The translations under genes and the position numbers were made by a program. Below the pieces are notes generated by a model. The model was not told the origin of the DNA. It was given only the letters and a program-made list of their open reading frames with translations, and made no database searches. A stretch of DNA of 64,000 nt from Alteribacillus bidgolensis. Its GTDB lineage: Bacteria; Bacillota; Bacilli; Bacillales; Marinococcaceae. This document shows positions 9,147-17,468 of the stretch, one piece after another. Where the stretch lies: the NCBI RefSeq assembly GCF_002886255.1, contig NZ_KZ614149.1, positions 1,488,001 to 1,552,000 of the forward strand. Reading direction: 5' to 3'. Numbering within the stretch: position 1 is the stretch's first letter; each line of letters begins with the position of its first letter.

Positions 9147-10148
9147 TTATTGACCGCTCATTTCTTGTATCGCTTCATACAGATCCTTGAACTCTTTATT
9201 ATTTTTGAATTCGTCGTGAAGGGGCTGTACGGCTTCTTTAAAAGGTGTGTTATCCACTTCATTAAATTCTACGCCGTGCTCTTCTATCGCCATCTGCTTT
9301 TCTTTTTCAACGGCCGCTTTCCATACTTTCTTCTCGTATTCCGTTGATTCTTCTGCCGCTTCATAAACCGCTTCCCTTTGTTCAGGTGTCAATTTATTCA
9401 ACGTGGCTTCATTCATGACCACAATGTCAGGCACTCTCGTATGCTGATCATAAGAATAATACTTCGCCACTTCTCCATGGCCAGCTGTCACTAAGACGAA
9501 TTCATTATTTTCTGCCCCGTCAATAATCCCTTGCTGTAAAGAGGTGTACACTTCTCCACTGCCCATAGGTGTCGGGGAACCGCCTAGCAGCTCGATCATT
9601 TCAATGGCCGTCTCACTCTGCATCACTCTGATCTTCTTCCCTTTAATATCTTCCGGGGATTCCACAGGGCCGTCTTTCATATAGAAACTTCTCTGGCCAG
9701 AATCATAGTATGTTAATCCGACAAACCCAAGATCGGAAGTCGATTGATAAATCGGCTCCATGATTTCTTCATTTTCCATGACATTGTAGAAATGTTCTTC
9801 CCCATCAAATAAATACGGGAGGGCAAAAATCGAATAGCGGTCAGAAAAACTTTCCAGAGCAGCTCCACTGACCTTGGTGATGTCGACCGCCCCCGTCTGG
9901 GTCAACTCAATCAATTCCCGTTCCCCGCCCAATTGCGAGTCCGGATAATATTTGACGGTGACTTCCCCATCTGTTTTCTCTTCAAGCAACCGACCAAACT
10001 CTGCCATCGCTTCTTTGACAGGCGGTGCATTACTGGCATAAGCAAAACGTAAAACTACCTGATCACCCGCTTTTGCATTCAAGCTGCAACCCGTGATAAT
10101 CGTAAGGATACATGCACCTACTAACAACAAGATGACATTCCTCTTCAT
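9147..10148 (-). CDS. TRAP transporter substrate-binding lipoprotein (DctP family)
   Basis: 333 residues. The N-terminal signal ends in a lipobox (ITGC, Cys about residue 21), as expected for a Gram-positive binding protein anchored to the membrane. The mature part shows the DctP fold signatures: SQLGGERELIELTQTGAVDI, the substrate-carboxylate segment GKKIRVMQSETAIEM with its conserved Arg, and QQGIIDGAENNEF. The DctP family binds organic acids through that Arg, which suits a galacturonate-type ligand. First gene of the transporter trio. Confidence 0.93.
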   Translation of the reverse strand: MKRNVILLLVGACILTIITGCSLNAKAGDQVVLRFAYASNAPPVKEAMAEFGRLLEEKTDGEVTVKYYPDSQLGGERELIELTQTGAVDITKVSGAALESFSDRYSIFALPYLFDGEEHFYNVMENEEIMEPIYQSTSDLGFVGLTYYDSGQRSFYMKDGPVESPEDIKGKKIRVMQSETAIEMIELLGGSPTPMGSGEVYTSLQQGIIDGAENNEFVLVTAGHGEVAKYYSYDQHTRVPDIVVMNEATLNKLTPEQREAVYEAAEESTEYEKKVWKAAVEKEKQMAIEEHGVEFNEVDNTPFKEAVQPLHDEFKNNKEFKDLYEAIQEMSGQ

Positions 10149-10223
10149 GCTCTTTCCTCCCCTGTAAGTTTTAAAGGTTTACATGGACCACCAACATGAC
10201 CCGTGTAAGGATTGTGAATCTGA

Positions 10224-11327
10224 TCAGATATATGTGTGCAGATATTCCGTCAGGCACAAAACGGCCAGAGACTGCCCGTACGGCATCGTCGTCGTGTTAA
10301 TTTCCTTGTAAAATTCCTTCGAGTCCCCCATCCCCGTTCCGACGGAAACTTTTTGAACGGCTCCGTCTTCATTGATTTCGCTTACGACACCCTGAATCGC
10401 CTGGCGGGCGACTTCTCCGTATTTTTTATCAATGTAGCGTTTTCGGACCGCCTTCAATATTCCATACGCAAATCCAGCCGTTGCGGATGCTTCCAAATAG
10501 GAATCCGGATCGTCAATCAGCGTATGCCATAGACCGCTTTCATGTTGGTGTTCAGCTAACGTCTCGACCTGGCGATTCATATTCTCGAGAAGAAACTCCC
10601 GGAAGAAATCCCCTTCTTTCAAGTCCAGCATTTCAATGATTTCAGGGATAGCGATGGTGATCCAGCAGTTCCCCCTGCCCCACAAAGCATTAGCAAAATT
10701 GTGATTCCCTTCAAATGTCCAGCCGTGAAACCATAAACCTGTCTTCGGATCGCATAAGTATTTCGTATGAATCAAAAACTGCCTTTTCGCTTCTTCGATA
10801 TATTCGGGCTTGTTCAACAGCTGACCAATCTTTGCCAGTGGCAACACCGTCATCATCAACGTGTCATCCCACAACTGTTCGGTATTCGGCGGACCATAGG
10901 TCATATGCTGCAAACCATTCTCTTTGGTACGAGGCATATCGTACATGACCCAATCCGCCCACTTTTCCAAATAAGGGACATAGGTTTGTTCGCGAGTGTC
11001 CTCATACATATAGGCTAAGGTAAGAAACGGAGCCATCGTATTGACGTTTTTCGGCGGGACCCCTTCTTTAAACCTCGCTTCAAACCATTCGTTCACCGTT
11101 TTTAAAGCCTTTTCATTTTTCGTCAGCTTATACAAGTTGTAAATCCCATACAAACCCACACCCTGCGGCCAATTCCAGACATGCCAGCTTTTATCATCTA
11201 CCACAAGCCCATCAAAGTTTAAGAGAAATTCACCAGTGTCATCTTTTATCTGCGCCAGGTTTTCTATAAGGGAATCAATGTGTTCCAGTACGGTTTCCTT
11301 TTCCAGTTTCACTTCACTCTGTATCAT
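10224..11327 (-). CDS. Unsaturated rhamnogalacturonyl hydrolase, GH105 (YteR-like)
   Basis: Cytoplasmic (no signal peptide) alpha/alpha-barrel enzyme that removes the delta-4,5-unsaturated galacturonyl residue left by the PL11 lyase. About 367 residues, normal for GH105. The catalytic Asp lies in the QLWDDT motif (about residues 152-156); WNWPQGVGLYGIY and LWGRGNCW are family segments. I start at ATG 11327, five bases after GGAGG; an ATG at 11339 overlaps that site. Sits between the sugar isomerase and the TRAP genes, consistent with import of disaccharides followed by intracellular cleavage. Confidence 0.92.
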   Translation of the reverse strand: MIQSEVKLEKETVLEHIDSLIENLAQIKDDTGEFLLNFDGLVVDDKSWHVWNWPQGVGLYGIYNLYKLTKNEKALKTVNEWFEARFKEGVPPKNVNTMAPFLTLAYMYEDTREQTYVPYLEKWADWVMYDMPRTKENGLQHMTYGPPNTEQLWDDTLMMTVLPLAKIGQLLNKPEYIEEAKRQFLIHTKYLCDPKTGLWFHGWTFEGNHNFANALWGRGNCWITIAIPEIIEMLDLKEGDFFREFLLENMNRQVETLAEHQHESGLWHTLIDDPDSYLEASATAGFAYGILKAVRKRYIDKKYGEVARQAIQGVVSEINEDGAVQKVSVGTGMGDSKEFYKEINTTTMPYGQSLAVLCLTEYLHTYI

Positions 11328-11369
11328 CTTTACCTCCATGATCCATCTTTTTTATATTTTGATTTTTTT

Positions 11370-11383
11370 TGACTTCGCTTTCA
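11370..11383 (-). promoter_or_regulatory. cre-like site upstream of GH105 gene
   Basis: Minus strand TGAAAGCGAAGTCA matches the CcpA-binding consensus TGWNANCGNTNNCA with one mismatch, 43 bases upstream of the GH105 start. Catabolite repression of a pectin operon would be expected; position suggests control of the GH105-TRAP unit. Confidence 0.45.
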
Positions 11384-11475
11384 TTATAAAGATAATTCAA
11401 AAAATAATCAACATAAGTAAAAATATTTTGTGCTTTATCCAAAAAAAACAACTATTATTTTTTGTTTTATTGGTT

Positions 11476-12315
11476 TTATGCGCTCTTGTATTTGTTTATT
11501 AAGTAGTCGATACTTTCGTTGATATACGGTTCTTTCGTCTCTTCCATCAAAATGTTGACGAACGGTTTCTTTTTCTTCATATATTTAAACACCGCATCGT
11601 AGTTTAAGAGACCTTTCCCAACCGGGACGACCTGGAGTGTACCGTCTTCGATCCGGAAATCTTTCGCATGCATAATCGCGATCCGGTTCCCGAACCGTTC
11701 AAACGCTCCCTGAATGATCGCTTCCTGCTGCTCGTAGTTTTCGACGGTCAAATAGTTGACGGGGTCATAAATAACTTGCAGATTATTAGAATCCACACAA
11801 TCCAACAGCCTCTTCATGACGGCCGGGGAATAGATCGGGTGATTGACTCCCCCTTCGATTCCGACAATCACACCGAATTTTTCGGCTTCTGCTACAAGCT
11901 CACGAACACTTTGTACGACGTCCAAAAAAGGCTGTTCATGAAAGTTCGCTTCTGTGTACACGATTTCCGGATGCACATTCCCCGTCTCCGTCCCTACAAT
12001 GCTGCATCCGAAATCACGGGCATACCGGATATGCTCCTTGAATCGGTCTAGAGCTTCTCTTCTTTCGTCATAATCAGGGTGAATCATATTGATGTAACAG
12101 CCAAGAACGGCAATTTGAACATTCCTGTCAGAAAAAGTCCTGCCTACGTAATGAGCGAAGCCCGGGCTCAAACTGCCTGTATCCGTACTTTCCTCCCCAA
12201 TAGATTTTGCCAAGGCCAGCTGAACGGATGTTAACCCTTTTCCGGATACCGTTTCGACTAATTGTTCCAAAGGTAAACGTTCAAGGTCATGTGCTCGAAT
12301 ACCTAAATTAATCAT
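11476..12315 (-). CDS. Sugar phosphate isomerase/epimerase-family TIM barrel protein
   Basis: About 279 residues of the xylose-isomerase-like TIM barrel superfamily (AP endonuclease family 2 fold). Metal-site segments are visible: GVIVGIEGGVNHP (Glu), VIYDPVNYL (Asp), IAIMHAKDF (His) and a late Glu in NILMEETKEP. Start at ATG 12315, six bases after GGAGGGA. Members interconvert keto/aldo sugars or sugar acids; here it heads the operon containing GH105 and the TRAP transporter, so a role on a rhamnogalacturonan-derived sugar is likely, but the exact substrate cannot be read from the sequence. Confidence 0.8.
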   Translation of the reverse strand: MINLGIRAHDLERLPLEQLVETVSGKGLTSVQLALAKSIGEESTDTGSLSPGFAHYVGRTFSDRNVQIAVLGCYINMIHPDYDERREALDRFKEHIRYARDFGCSIVGTETGNVHPEIVYTEANFHEQPFLDVVQSVRELVAEAEKFGVIVGIEGGVNHPIYSPAVMKRLLDCVDSNNLQVIYDPVNYLTVENYEQQEAIIQGAFERFGNRIAIMHAKDFRIEDGTLQVVPVGKGLLNYDAVFKYMKKKKPFVNILMEETKEPYINESIDYLINKYKSA

Positions 12316-12330
12316 CTGCAATCCCTCCAT

Positions 12331-12709
12331 GTATCGATTTATTTATAATAAAAACCTGTATTTTTGGTTTGGACAGGCTCTTTCTATCATTGCAAAGGCG
12401 GCTCCATTGTGACCATGGTCCTTACATGTATTCCCTTGCAAAATGTGGATTTCTTTAAGAAAGCTTGGTCGTAATTATAGGAATATATTTTCGATAAATA
12501 TATAACCTTACTTATTTTTTTATTATCCTCATTTGCCTAATTATATAAATTTCAAAGATCCTCTTGAAACTTCACCCTCGTTTGAACATAATAAATATAA
12601 TTCTATAACACTCTGAACTGTTGCTGGAAATGCCGCTCAACATAGATCAACCATATTAATCCACAGGGGATCTTCACAGAGGCAAAAAATAAAAGAGAGG
12701 TTGATTGGA
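12331..12709. other. Gene-free stretch between pectin locus and HPr-like gene
   Basis: About 370 AT-rich bases with no supported reading frame. It must contain the divergent promoters for the pectin operon (left) and the HPr-like gene (right). The AGAGAGG at 12694-12700 is the ribosome binding site of the latter. I see no convincing terminator or repeat. Confidence 0.5.
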
Positions 12710-13003
12710 TTGGATGAGAAAAAAATGAATGCCGGGCTGAATGTTGCAAAGGGATTGGAAACAGGTTCAAAAGAAAGCAGGAAAATGCTGAACATCGTTC
12801 ATACGGCAAACAAGTTTGATTCGAGTATTGTGTTACATACTCCCCACAAAGTCATTGACGTCAAAAGCTTCTTAGGATTAAGCGTGTCGTTATCTGATAA
12901 GGACGATTATAAGCTGGAGGTTCACGGACCGGATAAGGAAAAAGCAGAAAATGCGATGGTTGATATTTTTACAGAAAACGGCCTGAAAGTTCATATTGTA
13001 TAA
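12710..13003 (+). CDS. HPr-like (Crh/PtsH-fold) protein lacking the catalytic histidine
   Basis: About 97 residues from TTG 12710, chosen because AGAGAGG ends nine bases upstream (TTG 12701 abuts it). The C-terminal two thirds read like the HPr fold: FDSSIVLHTPHKVIDVKSFLGL aligns with the strand and helix that carry regulatory Ser46 in HPr (here about Ser53), followed by LEVHGPDKEKAENAMVDIF, the usual last helix. The His15 region of HPr is absent; around residue 22 there is SKES. It therefore cannot relay PTS phosphate and, like Crh, could only act through the Ser or through protein contacts. An N-terminal extension of about 25 residues is unusual. Monocistronic, followed by a terminator. Confidence 0.65.
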   Translation: MDEKKMNAGLNVAKGLETGSKESRKMLNIVHTANKFDSSIVLHTPHKVIDVKSFLGLSVSLSDKDDYKLEVHGPDKEKAENAMVDIFTENGLKVHIV

Positions 13004-13004
13004 G

Positions 13005-13042
13005 AAAAAGGTTGAGTATGGGGCTCCATACTCAGCCTTTTT
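13005..13042 (+). terminator. Rho-independent terminator of HPr-like gene
   Basis: A 12-base stem GGTTGAGTATGG / CCATACTCAGCC (one G-U pair) with a four-base loop, preceded by A5 and followed by T5, directly after the stop codon. The flanking A and T runs make it potentially bidirectional. Confidence 0.9.
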
Positions 13043-13073
13043 CCATGACTCCGATTGGATTGCCAACACAAAA

Positions 13074-13640
13074 CTAGACAATCTTGTTAAGGTGTTTCTT
13101 CTTGAATTCCATTGGGCTGAGATAGCTTAGAGTTCCATGAATTCGGATGTGATTATACCAGCCAGGTCCAATTGTTTCTGGCTTTCGAATGTTTCTCCAT
13201 AGACAAACTCTGTCTTAATCACCTTATATGTAGCTACAGCGACCGCATTATCATAAGGGCAACCCTCCATGCTCAAAGAACGATCAATTCTAAGGCTTCA
13301 AGTAGCTCTTCTATGGCTTGATTTTTAAATTCATTTCCACGATCTGTATGAAAAAGTTCTATTTCTTTGAGATTACCATCAATCGAAGAGAAGGCTTTCT
13401 GAACCAAGGCGGCACCTTTTGAGGAACTGAACTGTAGCCGATAATTTCACGGTTATATATGTCCAAAATCGTACAAATATAATGCCATTTGGAAACGTAC
13501 CCGAACATAGGTTAGATCACTCACCACGCCTTTGCGATCCTGGTCCTAGGAGAATTGACGATTCAATGTGTTCTCATGTTCCGACTCGTTGCACGGGGTT
13601 TTCATCGGCTTGAATTGAGCCACAGTGTATTTGGAGACAA
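13074..13640 (-). pseudogene. IS3-family (IS150-type) transposase OrfB remnant
   Basis: Minus-strand fragments of an rve/DDE integrase core. The C terminus reads YNHIRIHGTLSYLSPMEF and ends at TAG 13074; before it are FHTDRGNEFKNQAIEELLEA and SLSMEGCPYDNAVAVATYK, the catalytic block with the second Asp and the conserved N/Y region, and upstream SDLTYVRVSKWHYICTILDI with the first Asp. The pieces lie in different frames, so the gene carries several indels and has lost its N-terminal part and OrfA. A dead insertion sequence. I found no convincing terminal repeats. Confidence 0.8.
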
Positions 13641-13649
13641 GCTAAAAAA

Positions 13650-13682
13650 GCCTCTCAAAAGTTCAATGAACTCATGAGAGGC
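13650..13682 (-). terminator. Minus-strand terminator hairpin
   Basis: Eight-base stem GCCTCTCA / TGAGAGGC, with an inner GTTCA/TGAAC pairing, followed on the minus strand by TTTTTT. It would stop transcription coming from the right, that is from the GroEL-like tail at 13771. Confidence 0.7.
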
Positions 13683-13770
13683 TTCCTAGAACTAGACTAA
13701 ATTTAAAAATCCAGTCATTATTCATTTATAGGGTTTCAAATCCTTGTGTAGCAAAGAGTTTGAGGACAGC

Positions 13771-13797
13771 TTACATCATGCCGCCCATACTTCCTCG
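13771..13797 (-). pseudogene. Possible GroEL C-terminal tail remnant
   Basis: The minus strand reads RGSMGGMM followed by TAA at 13771-13773. The Gly-Met tail MGGMM-stop is characteristic of GroEL, and a good terminator lies about 90 bases downstream, as it would after groEL. No other GroEL sequence is present. It may be a copied 3-prime end left by an integrated element, or a chance match of eight codons. Confidence 0.3.
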
Positions 13798-13833
13798 CCA
13801 AAAGAAAGTAGTTTACGAGACTTAACGCTTCTT

Positions 13834-14048
13834 CATTTGTCTGAAAGATTTTTTATTTTGATCAACTCTGATATTAAATTACCTGTTCCAATATCCAGGA
13901 ATTTTTTCCAAATAGTATAAAAAATTCTCGCTTTTCATGCTTGGTTGATGAATTCAATAATTTCTGTATCTTCTAACGTAAAACTGGTTAGTGTCTTTAT
14001 TTCTTCTATAACTTGCTTATGGAGCCTATTTGTTGAAGATAGCTTTTT
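13834..14048 (-). pseudogene. Unidentified C-terminal coding remnant
   Basis: One minus-strand frame reads KLSSTNRLHKQVIEEIKT, then TLEDTEIIEFINQA and a TGA, and continues open to LISELIKIKNLSDK and a second stop. Codon use is protein-like, but there is no start and no recognisable family. Immediately downstream of the phosphoribosyltransferase remnant on the same strand. Confidence 0.35.
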
Positions 14049-14207
14049 TTATTAGTAATTAATTCTCATCGATCTAAGACCTTAGTTCAGCATAAGTTCT
14101 TTTTCGATTGTTTCTCCATCTGCTCTCTCCTTTGGAATAAAAAAGAGGTCGCTCAGGTAAACGGATTCACTATAAACCTTAACGTCCTCAGTGAATTAAT
14201 AAAATAA

Positions 14208-14690
14208 TTATCCAGATATAATTGAATGAATGTTATTTAGTAGTTGTGGCGCTTTGTAGTTTTTATAACCATTAATTTTCTTAGCATCTATATTTGTTGC
14301 ATTAACGTTTGGACTAAAAACATCACCTTCAATAAAAAATCTTCTTTTCTATATACATTTTGAAAAGTACCAATTGTCACAAAAATGAGTTCTTTAACAC
14401 CTTGATTCAATAAAAGGTTTCTTGCACACTCAAATGAGTAACCATTGGCTGTATAGTCATCTAAAACTACTACCTTCTTACCCTTTAATTTACCTTGGTA
14501 TTCTGGATTTAAGTGTATTGTATCTAAATGACGCTTTGCTCCTTCAATGTCCTTTTCTTCTGGCCTCATATATGCTGATTTCTTAGAACTAGTATGCCTG
14601 ATTAGTTTATCTTTACGGTGGTAAACCAATTTTCCTCGCCCGCACGATTCGTAACCTGCCTCGATATACTCAAAAACCTTAAGTTTTATT
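14208..14690 (-). pseudogene. Phosphoribosyltransferase-domain protein, N-terminally truncated and frameshifted
   Basis: From about 14690 the minus strand reads EYIEAGYESCGRGKLVYHRK and on to VVVLDDYTANGYSFECARN, the PRPP-binding signature (four hydrophobics, D-D, then TxxGxS-like) of type I phosphoribosyltransferases. The frame breaks at a run of six T residues near 14335; in the next frame RFFIEGDVFSPNVNATNIDA continues to a stop at 14208. There is no start codon on the right, so the N terminus is lost. Family members can be ComF-like or belong to nucleotide/defence modules; I cannot say which. Its neighbours are all remnants. Confidence 0.6.
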
Positions 14691-14718
14691 TAATTACATA
14701 AAATCTCTTAAAATTAAT

Positions 14719-15060
14719 TTACTCATTCACTACATTAGCCGTATTCACTGCGTTTTTACGCTTACTTGGATCCTTCATTTTATCGCCAAAGAACATTTCA
14801 ATGGCAGATATATGGCTTACCAAATGTTTACCAGTCTAAGACGATACTCAGCTCTTCCACTGATGTGTCACAAAAGAAATGGCCTCAAAATAGTACTGTT
14901 TCCGGAAGAACTCTCTACAGGATTCCAAGAAGAAGGTGCATTTACATACCAAGAATCCCCAGAAGGATAACTGGTAGAACTTTGTGAGCTTGTACTACCA
15001 TAGGATGACCAACCGTTTGTACCATAGTTTACTTGTCTACTTAAAAGATAGTTCAGTGTT
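14719..15060 (-). pseudogene. Degenerate Ser/Gly/Thr-rich coding remnant
   Basis: The minus strand reads NYGTNGWSSYGSTSSQ and PSGDSWYVNAPSSWNP from about 15050 to 14890, then the frame is lost, and a last segment HISAIEMFFGDKMKDPSKRK ends at TAA 14719. The low-complexity, Trp-punctuated Ser/Gly composition suggests a surface or secreted protein tail, but no family is recognisable. It completes the decayed patch that starts at the IS3 remnant. Confidence 0.35.
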
Positions 15061-15118
15061 TAAGTGATTTCCTTACAGCTGTATACTAACTGTGATCCTC
15101 TTTCCTTAGCAAAAATAC

Positions 15119-16444
15119 TTAAAACAATAAAAACCCTAGCGAAATAATGACACCGCTCACAAATAAAATAATAACACAAAAACCCATGATGTCTTTCGCT
15201 TTTAATCCAGCTATGGCAAGAGCTGGAAGGGCCCAGAAAGGTTGAATCATGTTTGTCCATGCATCTCCCCAAGCAACGGCCATGGCTGCCTTAGAAGCTG
15301 GTACACCTAACCTTTGTGCGGCTTCAAGCACAACTGGCGCTTGAACAGCCCATTGTCCCCCACCTGATGGAACAAAGAAATTTACAATTCCAGCACTTAA
15401 AAATGCAAACAATGGAAAAGTGATTTCGTTTGCAACAGACACAAACGCTTCAGACATGACTGTTGCCAATCCAGATGAAACCATAATTCCCATTAACCCA
15501 GCATAAAATGGAAACTGGATGATAATCCCACTTGCGCCTTTCACAGCATTTGTTACTGCTCTCAAAAATAATTTAGGCGTGCCCTGGAATAAAATCCCTA
15601 AGAAAAGAAAAGAGAAATTAACAATATCAAGATTTAACTGAAAGCCACTATTTAAAAAGTAATAAATTAAAAAGATAATTCCTAGTATACCAATAAGAAA
15701 TGATAACACACGACTATTTTCCAATCGATCTGAAGGTGTCATCGCGGCTGTATCAAGGGTGGCTGCTTGAAGATTCTGGCTATCTTCTAATGAAGAACGA
15801 TCAACCGTAATCGTTTCTTCCTTTTTGGGGATCATCATCCGATTGACGAGTGGAATCGTAATAAAAAGGGTAATGACAATGGCAATGTTATATGGCGCAA
15901 AAACGGTCTCACTCGTAGGGATGACTCCAATGATATCTTGAGAAAAGTGATCGGGTGTGGCAATGGTTAATGGAATCGAACCAGATATTCCACCATGCCA
16001 AATAACAAATCCACTATATGCACTTGCAATTAATAACCGATAATCAACATGATCTACTTTTTTCGCTAGTTCTTTTGCAAATAAAGCTCCAATAACTAAA
16101 CCAAATCCCCAATTAATGAAACTTGCCAATAAAGAAACAACGCTGACTAATATGATCGCTTGACCTGGTGAAGATGGTAGACCAGCTAAACTCCCAAGCC
16201 CTTTTTTAAACAGGGGGCTGCTTGCTAAGACATGTCCTGTCACAAGAACAAGTAACATTTGCATGGAAAAGGACAATAAACCCCAAAATCCTTCTCCCCA
16301 ATATTGGACAATATTAATTGGACTGCTGTTTGTAAAAATGAATGCTAAGCCAAATACTGTAAATGTGAGAAGGACAACAAACAGAAATGGATCAGGTAAA
16401 TAGCGTTGCATCATCCGGTTGGATAGCGAAATAACATACTTCAA
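15119..16444 (-). CDS. atoE: Short-chain fatty acid permease, AtoE family
   Basis: 441-residue integral membrane protein with about ten to twelve hydrophobic segments. The regions INWGFGLVIGALFAKELAKK, GFVIWHGGISGSIPLTIA and NFFVPSGGGQWAVQAP are hallmarks of the AtoE/short-chain fatty acid transporter family. Expected to carry acetoacetate, 3-hydroxybutyrate or short fatty acids. It is the last gene of a minus-strand group containing a CoA-transferase pair, thiolase and a 3-hydroxybutyrate dehydrogenase pseudogene, which supports ketone-body or PHB-monomer uptake. Confidence 0.92.
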   Translation of the reverse strand: MKYVISLSNRMMQRYLPDPFLFVVLLTFTVFGLAFIFTNSSPINIVQYWGEGFWGLLSFSMQMLLVLVTGHVLASSPLFKKGLGSLAGLPSSPGQAIILVSVVSLLASFINWGFGLVIGALFAKELAKKVDHVDYRLLIASAYSGFVIWHGGISGSIPLTIATPDHFSQDIIGVIPTSETVFAPYNIAIVITLFITIPLVNRMMIPKKEETITVDRSSLEDSQNLQAATLDTAAMTPSDRLENSRVLSFLIGILGIIFLIYYFLNSGFQLNLDIVNFSFLFLGILFQGTPKLFLRAVTNAVKGASGIIIQFPFYAGLMGIMVSSGLATVMSEAFVSVANEITFPLFAFLSAGIVNFFVPSGGGQWAVQAPVVLEAAQRLGVPASKAAMAVAWGDAWTNMIQPFWALPALAIAGLKAKDIMGFCVIILFVSGVIISLGFLLF

Positions 16445-16576
16445 CGTTTCTCCTCCTTTGCTGGCTTAAAGTAGATAGATTTTACTATGTAAGAATAAAC
16501 TCCCTTATCACTACAATAAAAAATTTTCTGACTATTTCTCTTATTCTTCTTCTACCTTCACTCCCCCATAAACGTT

Positions 16577-17317
16577 TTATTGCGCTATGTACCCGCCATC
16601 AAGTACAATCGCCTGACCGGTGACCCCTTTGGCTTTATCATTTGCCAAATACATCGTATAATCCGCAATTTCCTGTACCTCAAGCAGGCGTTTTTACGGA
16701 ACGAGAGGATACAGCACCTCTTCCAGTACTTTTTCTATCGGCACATTTCGGTTCTTCGCCAAGCCTTCAAATTGGTTGCGAACGAGCGGAGTATCAACAT
16801 ACCCCGGACACATGGCATTTACCGTGACCCCATATTCTGCGCCTTCCAATGCCGCTACTTTTGTTAAGCCGATGACCCCGTAATTCGAAACATACGGAAG
16901 GCTGGATGTACTGATTAAAAATGCAGGGCTACAACAAGTGGCTTCACTAGAAGAGTTTCCTACTGAAAAGTTCGAGTTCATTACGAAGGTGATGCTTGTC
17001 ACCCCATTCATGACTACCAAGCATGTATTCCCGATTATGAAAAAACAAGGGACTAGCCGGATCATCAATATGGCCTCGATCAATGGACTGATCGATTTTG
17101 CTGGAAAAGCTGCCTATAACACCTCCTTGGTCACGTCACATTTTAGGCCCATACAGTCAAACCCATTCTGCCTCAACGTATCCGTCACTTCCCTTACTTT
17201 ATCTTCATTGATATCCGTAAGGACGACCTTTGCACCATTTTTTGCAAATTCCACTCCAATTTCATAACCTATCCCACTTGCTGCTCCCGTTATGAACACA
17301 ACTTTATTTTCTACCAT
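16577..17317 (-). pseudogene. bdhA: 3-hydroxybutyrate dehydrogenase (SDR) with an internal inversion and a nonsense codon
   Basis: The minus strand encodes the N terminus from ATG 17317 (MVENKVVFITGAASGIGYEI to KCDVTKE, about 65 residues) and the C terminus from about 16885 leftward (NYGVIGLTKVAALEGAEYG to GQAIVLDGGYIAQ, TAA 16577). The middle of the protein, from ETYGRLDVLIKNAGLQQVAS to MASINGLIDFAGKAAYN, lies on the plus strand at about 16887-17122, so that block is flipped in place. About ten residues around the joint (after DVTKE) are missing. A second lesion, TAA at 16694-16696, replaces the Gln expected in YPLVPQKRLLE. The enzyme would interconvert 3-hydroxybutyrate and acetoacetate, fitting the operon. 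Confidence 0.9.
16887..17122 (+). other. Inverted segment inside the bdhA pseudogene
   Basis: About 236 bases whose plus-strand translation supplies the catalytic middle of the SDR that flanks it on the minus strand: NAG motif in VLIKNAGLQ, the substrate segment SLEEFPTEKFE and the catalytic Ser in NMASINGLI. The catalytic Tyr region is cut at the left breakpoint (AAYN then SNYGV). I see no clear inverted repeats at the ends, so an active invertible switch is not supported; a one-off rearrangement is more likely. Confidence 0.88.
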
Positions 17318-17468
17318 TCTATTTTCCTCATATAGCTTCTATCAATATCGCAGTCATCTACATGCTATTGGCAGTTAGAAAAAACCTTATCATAGACAGT
17401 TTGCTCCTTACTTCTACCTGTCTACGATAGAGAATACAACACTCTTACTCAAAAGCTGCATAAAGAGG

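Noticed and set aside
13650..13682. Inverted repeat as IS terminal repeat
   Set aside because: It is followed by T6 on the minus strand and has no matching copy at the other side of the transposase remnant, so it is better read as a terminator.
14208..14690. Defence-system component
   Set aside because: A lone truncated phosphoribosyltransferase domain with no nuclease, helicase or toxin partner is not enough to call a defence system.
16887..17122. Active invertible DNA switch in bdhA
   Set aside because: No inverted repeats at the breakpoints, no invertase gene nearby, and an additional stop codon in the gene.
16938..17267. Plus-strand open frame of 109 codons as an independent gene
   Set aside because: Its sequence is the missing middle of the flanking minus-strand SDR, and its last 40 codons are antisense to the SDR N terminus.
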